Positions 14,289 through 22,586 of a stretch of DNA of 43,450 nt are shown piece by piece (positions within the stretch are counted from its first letter, which is position 1; the number at the start of each line of letters is the position of its first letter). The notes below the pieces were generated by a model that saw nothing but the letters and a program-made list of their open reading frames with translations, had not been told where the DNA came from and ran no database searches. Position numbers and translations under genes: made by a program. The stretch comes from Paenibacillus sp. 1001270B_150601_E10 (GTDB lineage: Bacteria; Bacillota; Bacilli; Paenibacillales; Paenibacillaceae). Where the stretch lies: contig NZ_JADMOL010000002.1 in NCBI RefSeq assembly GCF_015558675.1, forward strand, positions 684,141-727,590. Direction: 5' to 3'.

Positions 14289-15410
14289 ATGAGCACGTGG
14301 AATGTAAAACAATGTTTGGTTGGACTCCATCATATTCGGGGGATTGGCTGGCATACGATTCAACTATGCAGCAGCTTAATTGGCTTAGAAAGTATGCAGG
14401 ATTGGCTCGATCGCAGTGCAGCTGACTGGCAGAGCGTTGGCTTTAAGCCTACAGTCGCAGGTCGACTTGCACAAGGCTTTACAGCTGAACGCTTGAACTT
14501 TTTTTTAGAGACAACGTATAATTCGGGTGTAGAATGGATTACGCTTATGGATGATGAATATCCAGCATACTTGAAGGAGACGCCTGAGCCTCCTTGGGTG
14601 TTGTATGGAATGGGAAGTTGGAAGGTCCTTGAACAGCCCTGTATGGCCATTGTAGGCACAAGACACTGCACAGCGTATGGACGCAAGGTTGCACATCGGT
14701 TTGGTAAGGAGCTCGCGGAAGAAGGAATGGCAGTCGTAAGCGGGCTTGCACGAGGGATAGATGCGGCTGCTCATGAAGGCGCTCTCACTTCGGGATCGAC
14801 AATTGCGGTATTGGGCTCGCCTTGCCAGAACGTCTATCCGCCAGAGCATCACCAGTTAGCTCACAAGATCGCACAATCCGGCTTGGTCATTTCAGAATCG
14901 CCGTTAGGAACAGCTTCGCATCCAGGGCTATTTCCGAGGCGCAACCGTATTATCGCTGGATTATCCTTAGGTACCGTCGTGGTAGAGTCCGCCGATCGCG
15001 GTGGAGCTATGATTACAGCAGGGCTTGCACTCGAGTTGTCTAGAGAGGTGTTTGCAGTGCCAGGTCCTATCTCGTCACCGAAGTCGGATGGTACGCTTAG
15101 ACTTATTCGAGAAGGTGCGATTGCAGTTGGATCGGTCGAACATGTGATGAAGGAAATAAGAGGTCAGTTGACAACACGGCCTCGAACAGACAATAATGAA
15201 ACGGTCATGAATCATTCAGAAACCGTTCCGTTATCTGAGCAGGAACAAAGCGTTTTACACTTACTAGAAGCAGATGATATGACGTTTGATGAATTGTTAA
15301 TGAAAACCGAGTTGCCATTTGCGCAACTACATCATATTTTGTTATCCTTACAGTTACACAATAGAATCCAGGAGCGTCCAGGGGGCGTGTATGGATCGAT
15401 ATGGACGTAA
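14289..15410 (+). CDS. dprA: DNA processing protein DprA
   Basis: Binds incoming single-stranded DNA during natural transformation and loads RecA on it. The 373-residue protein has an N-terminal helical region and the central Rossmann-like DprA fold. Landmarks are AIVGTRHCTAYG, VVSGLARGIDAAAHEGAL and FPRRNRIIAGLS, followed by VVVESADRGGAMITA. A C-terminal winged-helix-like part (LSEQEQSVLHLLEADDMTFDELL) resembles the DML1-like domain. The start is ATG 14289, 7 bases after AGGAGG; the GTG at 14268 lies before that site. topA follows after 24 bases, the usual dprA-topA pairing. Many non-competent bacteria also carry dprA, so competence is not proven. Confidence 0.96.
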   Translation: MSTWNVKQCLVGLHHIRGIGWHTIQLCSSLIGLESMQDWLDRSAADWQSVGFKPTVAGRLAQGFTAERLNFFLETTYNSGVEWITLMDDEYPAYLKETPEPPWVLYGMGSWKVLEQPCMAIVGTRHCTAYGRKVAHRFGKELAEEGMAVVSGLARGIDAAAHEGALTSGSTIAVLGSPCQNVYPPEHHQLAHKIAQSGLVISESPLGTASHPGLFPRRNRIIAGLSLGTVVVESADRGGAMITAGLALELSREVFAVPGPISSPKSDGTLRLIREGAIAVGSVEHVMKEIRGQLTTRPRTDNNETVMNHSETVPLSEQEQSVLHLLEADDMTFDELLMKTELPFAQLHHILLSLQLHNRIQERPGGVYGSIWT

Positions 15411-15434
15411 GGTTGTTGGAGAGGAGGAACGCCT

Positions 15435-17525
15435 ATGGCGGATTCACTAGTGATTGTAGAGTCACCTGCCAAGGCCAAGACAATTGGCAAGTATTTAGGC
15501 AGTAAATATATTGTGAAAGCATCTATGGGCCATGTGCGTGATCTACCTAAAAGTCAGATTGGGGTAGACGTAGAACAGAACTTCGAGCCGAAGTATATTA
15601 CGATTAGAGGTAAAGGATCGGTACTGAAGGAACTCAAGGATGCAAGCAAAAAAGTAAAGAAAATTTATCTCGCAGCTGACCCCGATCGCGAGGGAGAAGC
15701 GATTGCATGGCATCTTGCCCATGTACTGGATCTTGATGAGAACGCACAATGTCGAGTTGTATTTAACGAGATTACGAAGCAAGCGGTGAAGGATGCGTTC
15801 AAGACACCGCGTCAAATAAATATGGACCTCGTGCATGCTCAACAAGCGAGACGTATCCTTGACCGTTTGGTCGGTTACAAGATCAGCCCATTGCTGTGGA
15901 AGAAAGTAAAGAAGGGATTGTCCGCTGGACGCGTACAATCTGTGTCTGTGAAGCTCATCATTGATCGCGAAAACGAGATCAATGCATTCATTCCTGAAGA
16001 GTACTGGACCATTACCGCACAGCTTGAAAGCGGGAAGGCGACTTTTGATGCAAAGTTCTATGCTTTAAACGGCGCGAAAAAAGAACTTGGATCGGAAGCT
16101 GAAGTTGAAGAGGTGCTTCAAGCGATCAAGTCTCAAAACTTCGTGGTGCAGGAAGTAAAGGAAAAAGAGCGCCTGCGTCATCCATCGCCTCCTTTTACGA
16201 CGAGTTCCATGCAGCAGGAGGCTGCGCGCAAGCTGAATTACAGAGCATCGAAGACCATGTCCGTTGCACAGCAGCTGTATGAGGGTGTCGAATTAGGAAA
16301 AGAAGGTACAGTCGGTTTGATTACTTATATGCGTACCGACTCTACTAGAATCTCACCAACGGCTCAAGAAGAGGCAAAGGGCTATATTGACGAGAAATAC
16401 GGTAGCGACTTTGTTCCAGAGACGCCAAGACAGTACTCGAAGAAGGCGGCAAATGCACAAGATGCGCATGAAGCGATTCGACCAACTTCGATTTTTAGAG
16501 ATCCTGAGACCGTTAAGCCTTACTTATCGCGTGATCAGCTTCGCCTATATAAGCTGATATGGGAGCGATTTGTTTCAAGCCAGATGACATCAGCGGTTAT
16601 GGACACAATGACCATCGATCTCAAGGCTGGAGAAGCCGTATTCCGTGCAAATGGCTCTAAAATCCGTTTTCCAGGTTTCATGAAGGTATATGTTGAGGGT
16701 AATGATGATGGTACGGTTGAAAGCGACAAGCTGCTTCCGCCTCTTTCAGTAGGGGATACACTAAAGCAGCAGGAGATTGAACCGAAACAGCATTTCACGC
16801 AGCCACCGCCGCGATATACAGAAGCAAGGCTCGTAAAGACGATGGAGGAGCTCGGTATTGGTCGACCAAGTACATATGCTCCGACTTTGGAAACGATCCA
16901 AAAGCGCGGATATGTTGCGATCGAAGAGAAGAAGTTTGTCCCTACAGAGCTTGGCGAGCTGGTTATCCAGCTTATGGAGGAGTTCTTCCCAGAGATATTA
17001 GACGTAGAGTTTACAGCTCATATGGAAGACGATCTTGACCATGTAGAAGAGGGAACTGAAGACTGGCATCAAGTGCTTGGTCATTTCTATGAGTCCTTTG
17101 AGAAGCGTCTTGAGGTTGCTGAAGAAGAGATGAAAGAGATCGAGATCGAAGATGAAGTATCGGATGAGATCTGTGAGAAGTGTGGAAGACACTTTGTCTA
17201 TAAAATGGGGCGCTTCGGCAAGTTCTTGGCATGCTCTGGCTTTCCGGATTGCCGTAACACGCGTCCGATTGTTAAGGATACTGGCGTTGCCTGTCCGAAG
17301 TGTAAAGAAGGCAAGCTGGTGGAACGTCGCAGCAAGAAAGGTAGAATATTCTACGGCTGCGATCAATATCCTACTTGTGATTACGTGATGTGGGATAAAC
17401 CATCGACGAAGCCTTGTCCGAATTGCGGCAGTCTCATGATTGAAAAGCGAAGCAAGCAAGGCACCAAACTGCAGTGCACGCAATGTGATCATAACGAAAT
17501 GAATGAAGCAGAAGATGATGAATAA
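15435..17525 (+). CDS. topA: DNA topoisomerase I (type IA)
   Basis: Relaxes negative supercoils through a transient 5'-phosphotyrosyl break. The 696-residue protein starts with a Toprim domain ([10 protein letters not shown] with Glu9; ADPDREGEA with Asp82, Asp84 and Glu86). The active-site Tyr298 lies in [12 protein letters not shown]. Three C-terminal zinc-ribbon repeats follow: CEKCG...CSGFPDC near 580-605, CPKCKEG...CDQYPTC near 620-645, and CPNCG...CTQC near 660-690. All four Cys are visible in each repeat. GAGGAGGAAC precedes the ATG. Length and architecture are as in B. subtilis TopA. Confidence 0.98.
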   Translation: MADSLVIVESPAKAKTIGKYLGSKYIVKASMGHVRDLPKSQIGVDVEQNFEPKYITIRGKGSVLKELKDASKKVKKIYLAADPDREGEAIAWHLAHVLDLDENAQCRVVFNEITKQAVKDAFKTPRQINMDLVHAQQARRILDRLVGYKISPLLWKKVKKGLSAGRVQSVSVKLIIDRENEINAFIPEEYWTITAQLESGKATFDAKFYALNGAKKELGSEAEVEEVLQAIKSQNFVVQEVKEKERLRHPSPPFTTSSMQQEAARKLNYRASKTMSVAQQLYEGVELGKEGTVGLITYMRTDSTRISPTAQEEAKGYIDEKYGSDFVPETPRQYSKKAANAQDAHEAIRPTSIFRDPETVKPYLSRDQLRLYKLIWERFVSSQMTSAVMDTMTIDLKAGEAVFRANGSKIRFPGFMKVYVEGNDDGTVESDKLLPPLSVGDTLKQQEIEPKQHFTQPPPRYTEARLVKTMEELGIGRPSTYAPTLETIQKRGYVAIEEKKFVPTELGELVIQLMEEFFPEILDVEFTAHMEDDLDHVEEGTEDWHQVLGHFYESFEKRLEVAEEEMKEIEIEDEVSDEICEKCGRHFVYKMGRFGKFLACSGFPDCRNTRPIVKDTGVACPKCKEGKLVERRSKKGRIFYGCDQYPTCDYVMWDKPSTKPCPNCGSLMIEKRSKQGTKLQCTQCDHNEMNEAEDDE

Positions 17526-17592
17526 GATTGGCTAGCACGACCAGAAGGCTGGCTATCCGTAACTTGTATGATATTGAGGGGGAACCACAAGG

Positions 17593-18918
17593 ATGAATCA
17601 GCCTAGAGTGACTGTCATTGGTGCAGGTCTTGCTGGGAGCGAGGCGGCTTGGCAAATCGCTGAGCGAGGTGTACCTGTAACCTTATATGAAATGAGACCT
17701 GTTAGAAAGACGCCTGCACATCATACGGATCAATTTGCTGAGCTGGTGTGCAGCAACAGTCTTCGTGCAAATGGACTGACGAATGCAGTAGGTGTGCTTA
17801 AGGAAGAGATGCGCATGATGAACTCACTCATCATGTATGCTGCTGATAAACATGCTGTTCCAGCAGGCGGAGCTCTTGCCGTTGACCGAGAAGGCTTCTC
17901 TCAAGAGGTAACAGATCAATTGAAGAACCATCCGTTGGTTGAGGTTCGCCATGAGGAAATGACAAAGATTCCAGAAGAGGGCATCACGATTATAGCGACG
18001 GGTCCATTGACCTCGCCAGACTTGTCTGAGCAGATTAAAGCGCTGATGGGTGAAGAATATTTTTATTTTTATGATGCTGCTGCTCCTATTGTGGAGAAAG
18101 ACACCATAGATATGAATAAGGTGTATTTAGCTTCTCGCTATGATAAGGGAGAGGCTGCATATTTGAACTGCCCGATGACAGAAGAGGAGTTCAACGCCTT
18201 CTATGATGCTCTTATCACGGCAGAAACAGCCGAGCTCAAGGAATTTGAGAAAGAAATTTACTTTGAAGGCTGCATGCCGATCGAAGTGATGATGAAGCGC
18301 GGTAAGCAGACGGCTCTGTTTGGACCTATGAAGCCTGTTGGACTTCCTGATCCAAAAACAGGAAAGACGCCTTTTGCGGTTATCCAGCTTCGTCAAGACA
18401 ACGCAGCGGGAACGCTCTATAACATTGTCGGCTTCCAAACGCATTTGAAGTGGGGCGAGCAAAAGCGTGTATTTCAGATGATTCCTGGTCTTGAGAATGC
18501 CGAGTTTGTTCGCTATGGTGTTATGCACCGGAATACGTTCATTAACTCACCTAAGCTTCTTGAGCCAACGTATCAGCTGCGTGGACGTTCCAGCTTATTC
18601 TTTGCTGGTCAGATGACAGGCGTAGAGGGCTATGTGGAATCAGCGGCATCTGGATTAATTGCGGGCGTTAATGCTGCTCTCACAGCACTTGAAGTAGATC
18701 CAATAACGTTCCCTCATGAAACAACGCTTGGAAGCATGGCAAACTATATTACGACTGCGGATTCAAAGCATTTTCAACCGATGAATGCTAACTTTGGCTT
18801 GTTCCCACCGTTAGAGAAGCGCATTCGCAATAAGAAGGAAAAAAATGAGGCAATCGCTCAGCGTGCTATTGATGAGCTGCGTGCCTTTATTGAATCTGGT
18901 GCAACGAAAAGCTCTTAA
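17593..18918 (+). CDS. trmFO: Methylenetetrahydrofolate-tRNA-(uracil-54-C5)-methyltransferase (FADH2-oxidizing)
   Basis: Makes 5-methyluridine at position 54 of tRNAs, using methylenetetrahydrofolate as carbon donor and FAD as reductant. The 441-residue protein opens with the FAD-binding [11 protein letters not shown] motif (residues 10-20). Cys53 in LVCSNSLR and Cys227 in FEGCMPIE correspond to the two functional cysteines (Cys53 and Cys226) of the B. subtilis enzyme. GAGGGGG precedes the ATG. It follows topA by 67 bases, as in B. subtilis, but the next gene there (codV/xerC) is missing and hslV follows directly. Confidence 0.98.
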   Translation: MNQPRVTVIGAGLAGSEAAWQIAERGVPVTLYEMRPVRKTPAHHTDQFAELVCSNSLRANGLTNAVGVLKEEMRMMNSLIMYAADKHAVPAGGALAVDREGFSQEVTDQLKNHPLVEVRHEEMTKIPEEGITIIATGPLTSPDLSEQIKALMGEEYFYFYDAAAPIVEKDTIDMNKVYLASRYDKGEAAYLNCPMTEEEFNAFYDALITAETAELKEFEKEIYFEGCMPIEVMMKRGKQTALFGPMKPVGLPDPKTGKTPFAVIQLRQDNAAGTLYNIVGFQTHLKWGEQKRVFQMIPGLENAEFVRYGVMHRNTFINSPKLLEPTYQLRGRSSLFFAGQMTGVEGYVESAASGLIAGVNAALTALEVDPITFPHETTLGSMANYITTADSKHFQPMNANFGLFPPLEKRIRNKKEKNEAIAQRAIDELRAFIESGATKSS

Positions 18919-18928
18919 TTACGTATTG

Positions 18929-18967
18929 AAGAAGCAGCCGGGTAAACCCGCTGTTTCTTTTCCATTT
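18929..18967 (+). terminator. Terminator-like hairpin between trmFO and hslV
   Basis: AAGAAGCAG (18929-18937) pairs with CTGTTTCTT (18951-18959), topped by CGGG/CCCG with a TAAA loop and one bulged C, then a T-rich stretch to the hslV ribosome binding site. It could end the topA-trmFO transcript or partly attenuate it. Confidence 0.6.
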
Positions 18968-18989
18968 TTTATAGGAGGGTGTGGCTCAT

Positions 18990-19532
18990 ATGGAAATGCA
19001 ATTTCATGCAACAACGATCTGTGCAATTCGACATAATGGTCGAGGTGCCATTGCTGGAGACGGTCAAGTTACTTTTGGCAACAGTGTAGTGATGAAGCAG
19101 CATGCAAAGAAAGTACGCAGACTCTATCGGGGGCAGGTGCTTGCTGGTTTTGCTGGTTCCGTTGCTGATGCGATTACCCTTTTTGAAAAGTTCGAGGGCA
19201 AGCTTGAAGAGCATCATGGCAACCTGCAGCGTGCGGCTGTAGAGCTTGCCAAGGAATGGCGCAAAGACCGTGTGCTTCAGAAGCTGGAAGCACTCATGAT
19301 CGTCATGGATACGAATCACATGCTGCTGATCTCAGGCGGCGGTGAAATCATCGAGCCGGATGACGATATTCTTGCTATCGGTTCAGGCGGTAACTTTGCG
19401 CTGTCTGCAGCAAGAGCGCTGAAGCGCCACGCGCAAAACTTAAGTGCGAAGGAAATGGCAGAGGCTTCGTTGCAGGTAGCATCTGAAATTTGCGTATATA
19501 CGAATAATAACTTGGTTGTAGAAGAGCTTTAA
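18990..19532 (+). CDS. hslV: ATP-dependent protease proteolytic subunit HslV (ClpQ)
   Basis: Proteasome-like peptidase that forms a double hexamer and degrades proteins unfolded by HslU. The start is set at ATG 18990, 10 bases after AGGAGGG; GTG 18981 is too close to that site, and ATG 18996 is possible. The 180-residue product keeps [16 protein letters not shown] and LAIGSGGN. The two Thr align with Thr1-Thr2 of E. coli HslV, preceded by a short extension MEMQFHA. B. subtilis ClpQ begins MSSFHATT and is reported to use its N-terminal Ser; no such Ser is present here. hslU follows after 36 bases. Confidence 0.96.
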   Translation: MEMQFHATTICAIRHNGRGAIAGDGQVTFGNSVVMKQHAKKVRRLYRGQVLAGFAGSVADAITLFEKFEGKLEEHHGNLQRAAVELAKEWRKDRVLQKLEALMIVMDTNHMLLISGGGEIIEPDDDILAIGSGGNFALSAARALKRHAQNLSAKEMAEASLQVASEICVYTNNNLVVEEL

Positions 19533-19568
19533 TGGATCGCCAATCATGTGAAATATGGAGGGATTAAG

Positions 19569-20969
19569 ATGAGTCAACAAGCTTGGACGCCTAGACAAAT
19601 TGTTGCAGAACTTGATAAATACATTGTAGGCCAAAAGAATGCGAAGCGGTCAGTTGCTGTTGCACTGCGGAACCGCTACCGCCGCAGTTTGCTTGATGAG
19701 TCGATTCAAGATGAGATCGTTCCTAAAAATATCTTGATGATCGGTCCTACTGGTGTCGGTAAGACGGAGATTGCAAGACGCCTTGCAAAGCTTGTGAAGG
19801 CGCCATTTGTAAAAGTAGAAGCAACAAAGTTCACAGAAGTGGGATACGTAGGTCGTGATGTGGAATCCATGGTTCGCGATCTGATCGAGACCTCTATCCG
19901 TATGGTGAAGCTTGAGCGCACAGAAAAGGTGCAGGACAAAGCGGAAGAACAGGCCAATGAGCGGCTAGTAGAGCTGCTTGTACCGTCTCCTTCGAGTGCA
20001 AAGCAGCAGCGCAATCCGTTTGAGATGCTGTTTGGCTCCAATAATCAAAATGACGATACGAAAGAAGAGCCTGAGCAGGATGCCAATCTTCAGGAGCGTC
20101 GTCGCAAGGTTCGCTTTGATCTGCTTTCCGGCAAGCTGGAAGAAGATATTGTCGAGATCGATGTTGAAGAAGCCACTCCGAATATGTTTGACATGTTTGC
20201 GGGGCAAGGTAATGACCAAATGGGCATCAATATGCAAGAAATGCTCGGAAGCCTCATGCCAAAGCGGACGAAAAAGCGTAAACTAACGATTAAGGAAGCG
20301 CGTAAAGTATTAACACAAGAAGAAGCTAGCAAGCTGATTGATATGGATGATGTGATCCAAGAATCAGTGCGAAGAGCAGAGCAATCTGGTATTATTTTCA
20401 TCGATGAGATCGATAAGATAGCCGTTGGCACTAGAGGATCTGGGCCTGATGTATCTCGCGAAGGAGTTCAAAGGGACATTCTTCCTATTGTTGAAGGATC
20501 CACCATCATGACCAAATATGGACCGGTCAAAACTGATTACGTCCTGTTTATTGCTGCAGGTGCGTTTCATATTGCGAAGCCATCAGACCTCATTCCTGAG
20601 CTTCAAGGACGTTTCCCGATCCGTGTAGAGCTTACGAGTCTTTCTGTTGGCGATTTCATCTCGATCTTAACAGAGCCCGAGAATGCGATTACGAAGCAAT
20701 ATGTGGATCTATTGCGAACGGAAGGCTTGGAATTGGAATTCTCAACAGGTGCGATTGAAGAAATTGCCAAAATTGCTCAGACTGTGAATCAAAATATGGA
20801 AAATATCGGTGCGCGGCGTCTTCATACCATCATGGAGAAGCTACTGGAGGATCTTTCCTTTGAAGCACCTGAGTTGAATTTGCCACAATTCACCATTACG
20901 CCTGAGTATGTCAGAGAAAAACTCGCAGACATTTCTCAAGATCGTGATTTAAGTCAGTATATTTTATAG
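19569..20969 (+). CDS. hslU: ATP-dependent protease ATPase subunit HslU (ClpY)
   Basis: AAA+ unfoldase that feeds substrates into HslV. The start is ATG 19569, after GGAGGG (the upstream GTG 19548 precedes that site), giving 466 residues. The sequence shows Walker A GPTGVGKT at 59-66, the pore loop GYVG at 92-95, and an intermediate domain (about 105-240) with a charged, Gln/Asn/Asp-rich segment. Walker [13 protein letters not shown] and the C-terminal tail DLSQYIL, which inserts into HslV to activate it, are also present. A terminator follows; codY, next in B. subtilis, is absent and the flagellar operon begins. Confidence 0.98.
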   Translation: MSQQAWTPRQIVAELDKYIVGQKNAKRSVAVALRNRYRRSLLDESIQDEIVPKNILMIGPTGVGKTEIARRLAKLVKAPFVKVEATKFTEVGYVGRDVESMVRDLIETSIRMVKLERTEKVQDKAEEQANERLVELLVPSPSSAKQQRNPFEMLFGSNNQNDDTKEEPEQDANLQERRRKVRFDLLSGKLEEDIVEIDVEEATPNMFDMFAGQGNDQMGINMQEMLGSLMPKRTKKRKLTIKEARKVLTQEEASKLIDMDDVIQESVRRAEQSGIIFIDEIDKIAVGTRGSGPDVSREGVQRDILPIVEGSTIMTKYGPVKTDYVLFIAAGAFHIAKPSDLIPELQGRFPIRVELTSLSVGDFISILTEPENAITKQYVDLLRTEGLELEFSTGAIEEIAKIAQTVNQNMENIGARRLHTIMEKLLEDLSFEAPELNLPQFTITPEYVREKLADISQDRDLSQYIL

Positions 20970-21035
20970 TTTACAGAAAGTATAATCTGTAAATAAATAC
21001 TAAATAACTGTAATATAATGGTTAAATTTTAAAAA

Positions 21036-21071
21036 AGTCCAGTCTTTTCGCTGAAAAGATAGGGCTTTTTT
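21036..21071 (+). terminator. Intrinsic terminator of hslVU
   Basis: AGTCCAGTCTTTTC (21036-21049) pairs with GAAAAGATAGGGCT (21053-21066), one mismatch and two G-T pairs, GCT loop, followed by TTTTTT. Confidence 0.85.
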
Positions 21072-21145
21072 CTTATTGTATTCTTCTAGAAAGTTTAAGA
21101 TGATAAAGATACCATAGGTGAGAAAAATGTTGGATTTTGATGGGT

Positions 21146-21257
21146 GAAATTCTCGAATATGAAGGAGATTTTGGTTAAAACGACAAAATGAACCTTAAAC
21201 CTTCATGACTGCCATTATGAAACTGACGAAATTTGTCGAATGAAGCAGGAGAATTTC
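21146..21257 (+). repeat. Nested inverted repeats in the leader of the flagellar operon
   Basis: Three concentric pairings: GAAATTCTC (21146-21154) with GAGAATTTC (21249-21257), 9 bp exact; inside it CGACAAA (21181-21187) with TTTGTCG (21232-21238), 7 bp exact; inside that TTCAT (21202-21206) with ATGAA (21217-21221). The set lies 55 bases upstream of the flgB start. It could be a structured mRNA leader or protein-binding DNA. Pairing is seen directly; function is inferred. Confidence 0.45.
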
Positions 21258-21311
21258 GAAGCATGTAGAACTGATAATACGGGGATGGTTTAAGAAAGTG
21301 AGGAAAGTGAA

Positions 21312-21719
21312 GTGAACCTGCTAGGTGGAGTACATGTTAAGCAGCTAGAGGGGGCTTTACAGGCTGCTTCTACTCGTCAGAATGTCATATCTAACAATTT
21401 GGCCAATGTAGATACGCCCCATTATAAGCGCAGCGAGGTGCAGTTTGAATCCTTGCTTCGTGAGCAGTTGACCGGTGGCACATTAGCTGGCAAGCGTACG
21501 AATGAGAAACATATTCCTATAGGGCCTAATCAATCGGCGGTTCCCGAATGGAAAACCGTTACGGATCAGTCGACGGTTATGGGTAACAATGGGAACAACG
21601 TCAATGTTGATGTGGAAATGGCCAATCAAGCTGAGAATCAGCTTCGATACTATACATACATTGGGCAAATCAATCACCATATCAATATGATGCGTACGGC
21701 TATTGACGTCAGGAGGTAA
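21312..21719 (+). CDS. flgB: Flagellar proximal rod protein FlgB
   Basis: A 135-residue rod subunit that joins the MS ring side of the basal body to the distal rod. It shows the rod/hook family N-terminus (LEGALQAASTRQNVISNNLANVDTPHYKR) and the C-terminal heptad-like helix that form the D0 coiled coil. The start is GTG 21312, 7 bases after AGGA, giving the expected N-terminus. First gene of the flagellar operon; flgC follows after 7 bases. Confidence 0.96.
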   Translation: MNLLGGVHVKQLEGALQAASTRQNVISNNLANVDTPHYKRSEVQFESLLREQLTGGTLAGKRTNEKHIPIGPNQSAVPEWKTVTDQSTVMGNNGNNVNVDVEMANQAENQLRYYTYIGQINHHINMMRTAIDVRR

Positions 21720-21726
21720 CAACTAA

Positions 21727-22179
21727 ATGAACATAAGTAACAGCTTTCACATTAGTGCTTCCGGGCTAACGGCGCAAAGGCTTCGCATGGATGTCATCTC
21801 GGCGAACATCGCGAATGCAGAAACGACCCGTGCCTCGATGGTAGACGGGCAATTCGTTCCATATCGTAGACAAACGGTTGTTATGTCAGAGTCCAAAGGA
21901 AGCTTTCAAGATACACTGCAAAGAGCCATGAGCGGACAGGGGAGTCCGCAAGGCGTGAAGGTGTCTAAGATTCAGGAAGATCAAACACCATTCAAGCTGG
22001 TTTATCAGCCATCGCATCCTGATGCGGATGAGAACGGGTATGTTCAAATGCCAAATGTAGACATGGCAAAAGAGCAAATAGACTTTATCGTTGCTTCTCG
22101 CTCCTATGAGGCAAACGTTACGGCTTTGAACGCTTCTAAAGCGATGATAATGAAAGCGTTAGAAATTGGTAAAGGCTAG
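21727..22179 (+). CDS. flgC: Flagellar proximal rod protein FlgC
   Basis: A 150-residue rod subunit stacked with FlgB. The N-terminal family motif reads SGLTAQRLRMDVISANIANAETTR, and the C-terminus has YVQMPNVDMAKEQIDFIVASRSYEANV, both diagnostic of the FlgC group. AGGAGG precedes the ATG, overlapping the flgB stop region. It is followed by fliE after about 65 bases, a gap that contains a hairpin over the fliE ribosome binding site. Confidence 0.97.
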   Translation: MNISNSFHISASGLTAQRLRMDVISANIANAETTRASMVDGQFVPYRRQTVVMSESKGSFQDTLQRAMSGQGSPQGVKVSKIQEDQTPFKLVYQPSHPDADENGYVQMPNVDMAKEQIDFIVASRSYEANVTALNASKAMIMKALEIGKG

Positions 22180-22227
22180 ACTCTTGAACAAATCAGTGAA
22201 TATGTGTGTCTTAGAAATCTAGAAACG

Positions 22228-22242
22228 AAAGGGTGTCCCTTT
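22228..22242 (+). promoter_or_regulatory. Hairpin covering the fliE ribosome binding site
   Basis: AAAGGG (22228-22233), the only good Shine-Dalgarno for fliE, is followed after TGT by its exact complement CCCTTT (22237-22242), two bases before the ATG at 22245. Folding would hide the site. Confidence 0.45.
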
Positions 22243-22244
22243 AC

Positions 22245-22547
22245 ATGATTTTAAACTCGACTCTTCCCGTTGAAACCTCGAATTTTGCATCTGCTTCAAC
22301 AGCCATTAATAGAACTCCTTCAGAAATTACTAAGTCTTTCAGCTCCTTTCTATCAGATGCAATAACTCAAGTTGATGCACAAGAACAGCAAGTACAAACT
22401 TTAAACGAAAAATTTATGCTTGGTGAGGTTAATGTTGATGAACTTATGGTCGCCTCGGAACGCGCGTTATTAAGTTTGCAACTAACCACTCAGGTGCGTA
22501 ATAAAGCGATCGAAGCGTATCAAGAAATTATGCGCATGCAAATGTAA
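22245..22547 (+). CDS. fliE: Flagellar hook-basal body protein FliE
   Basis: A small protein thought to adapt the MS ring to the rod. The start is placed at ATG 22245, giving 100 residues, because the GTG at 22233 lies within the AAAGGG site itself. The C-terminal half has the family pattern (EKFMLGEVNVDELMVASERALLSLQLTTQVRNKAIEAYQEIMRMQ). The N-terminal 35 residues are Ser/Thr-rich. It lies between flgC and fliF as in nearly all flagellar operons. Confidence 0.95.
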   Translation: MILNSTLPVETSNFASASTAINRTPSEITKSFSSFLSDAITQVDAQEQQVQTLNEKFMLGEVNVDELMVASERALLSLQLTTQVRNKAIEAYQEIMRMQM

Positions 22548-22586
22548 TAACAACAGGTTTGATTCGTTCTGGTGGGGTGACAAGCA

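Larger units (their letters stand above)
20970..21311. other. Intergenic stretch between hslU and flgB
   Basis: About 340 bases holding the hslU terminator and a set of nested inverted repeats (both listed separately). No sigma-A promoter with two good hexamers and no sigma-D site of the TAAA-N15-GCCGATAT type was found by eye, although the operon needs a promoter somewhere here. No gene was seen. Confidence 0.55.

Noticed and set aside
17526-17592. CCAG/CTGG hairpin between topA and trmFO
   Set aside because: Only a 4-bp core stem with interrupted outer pairing and no T-run; not a convincing terminator.
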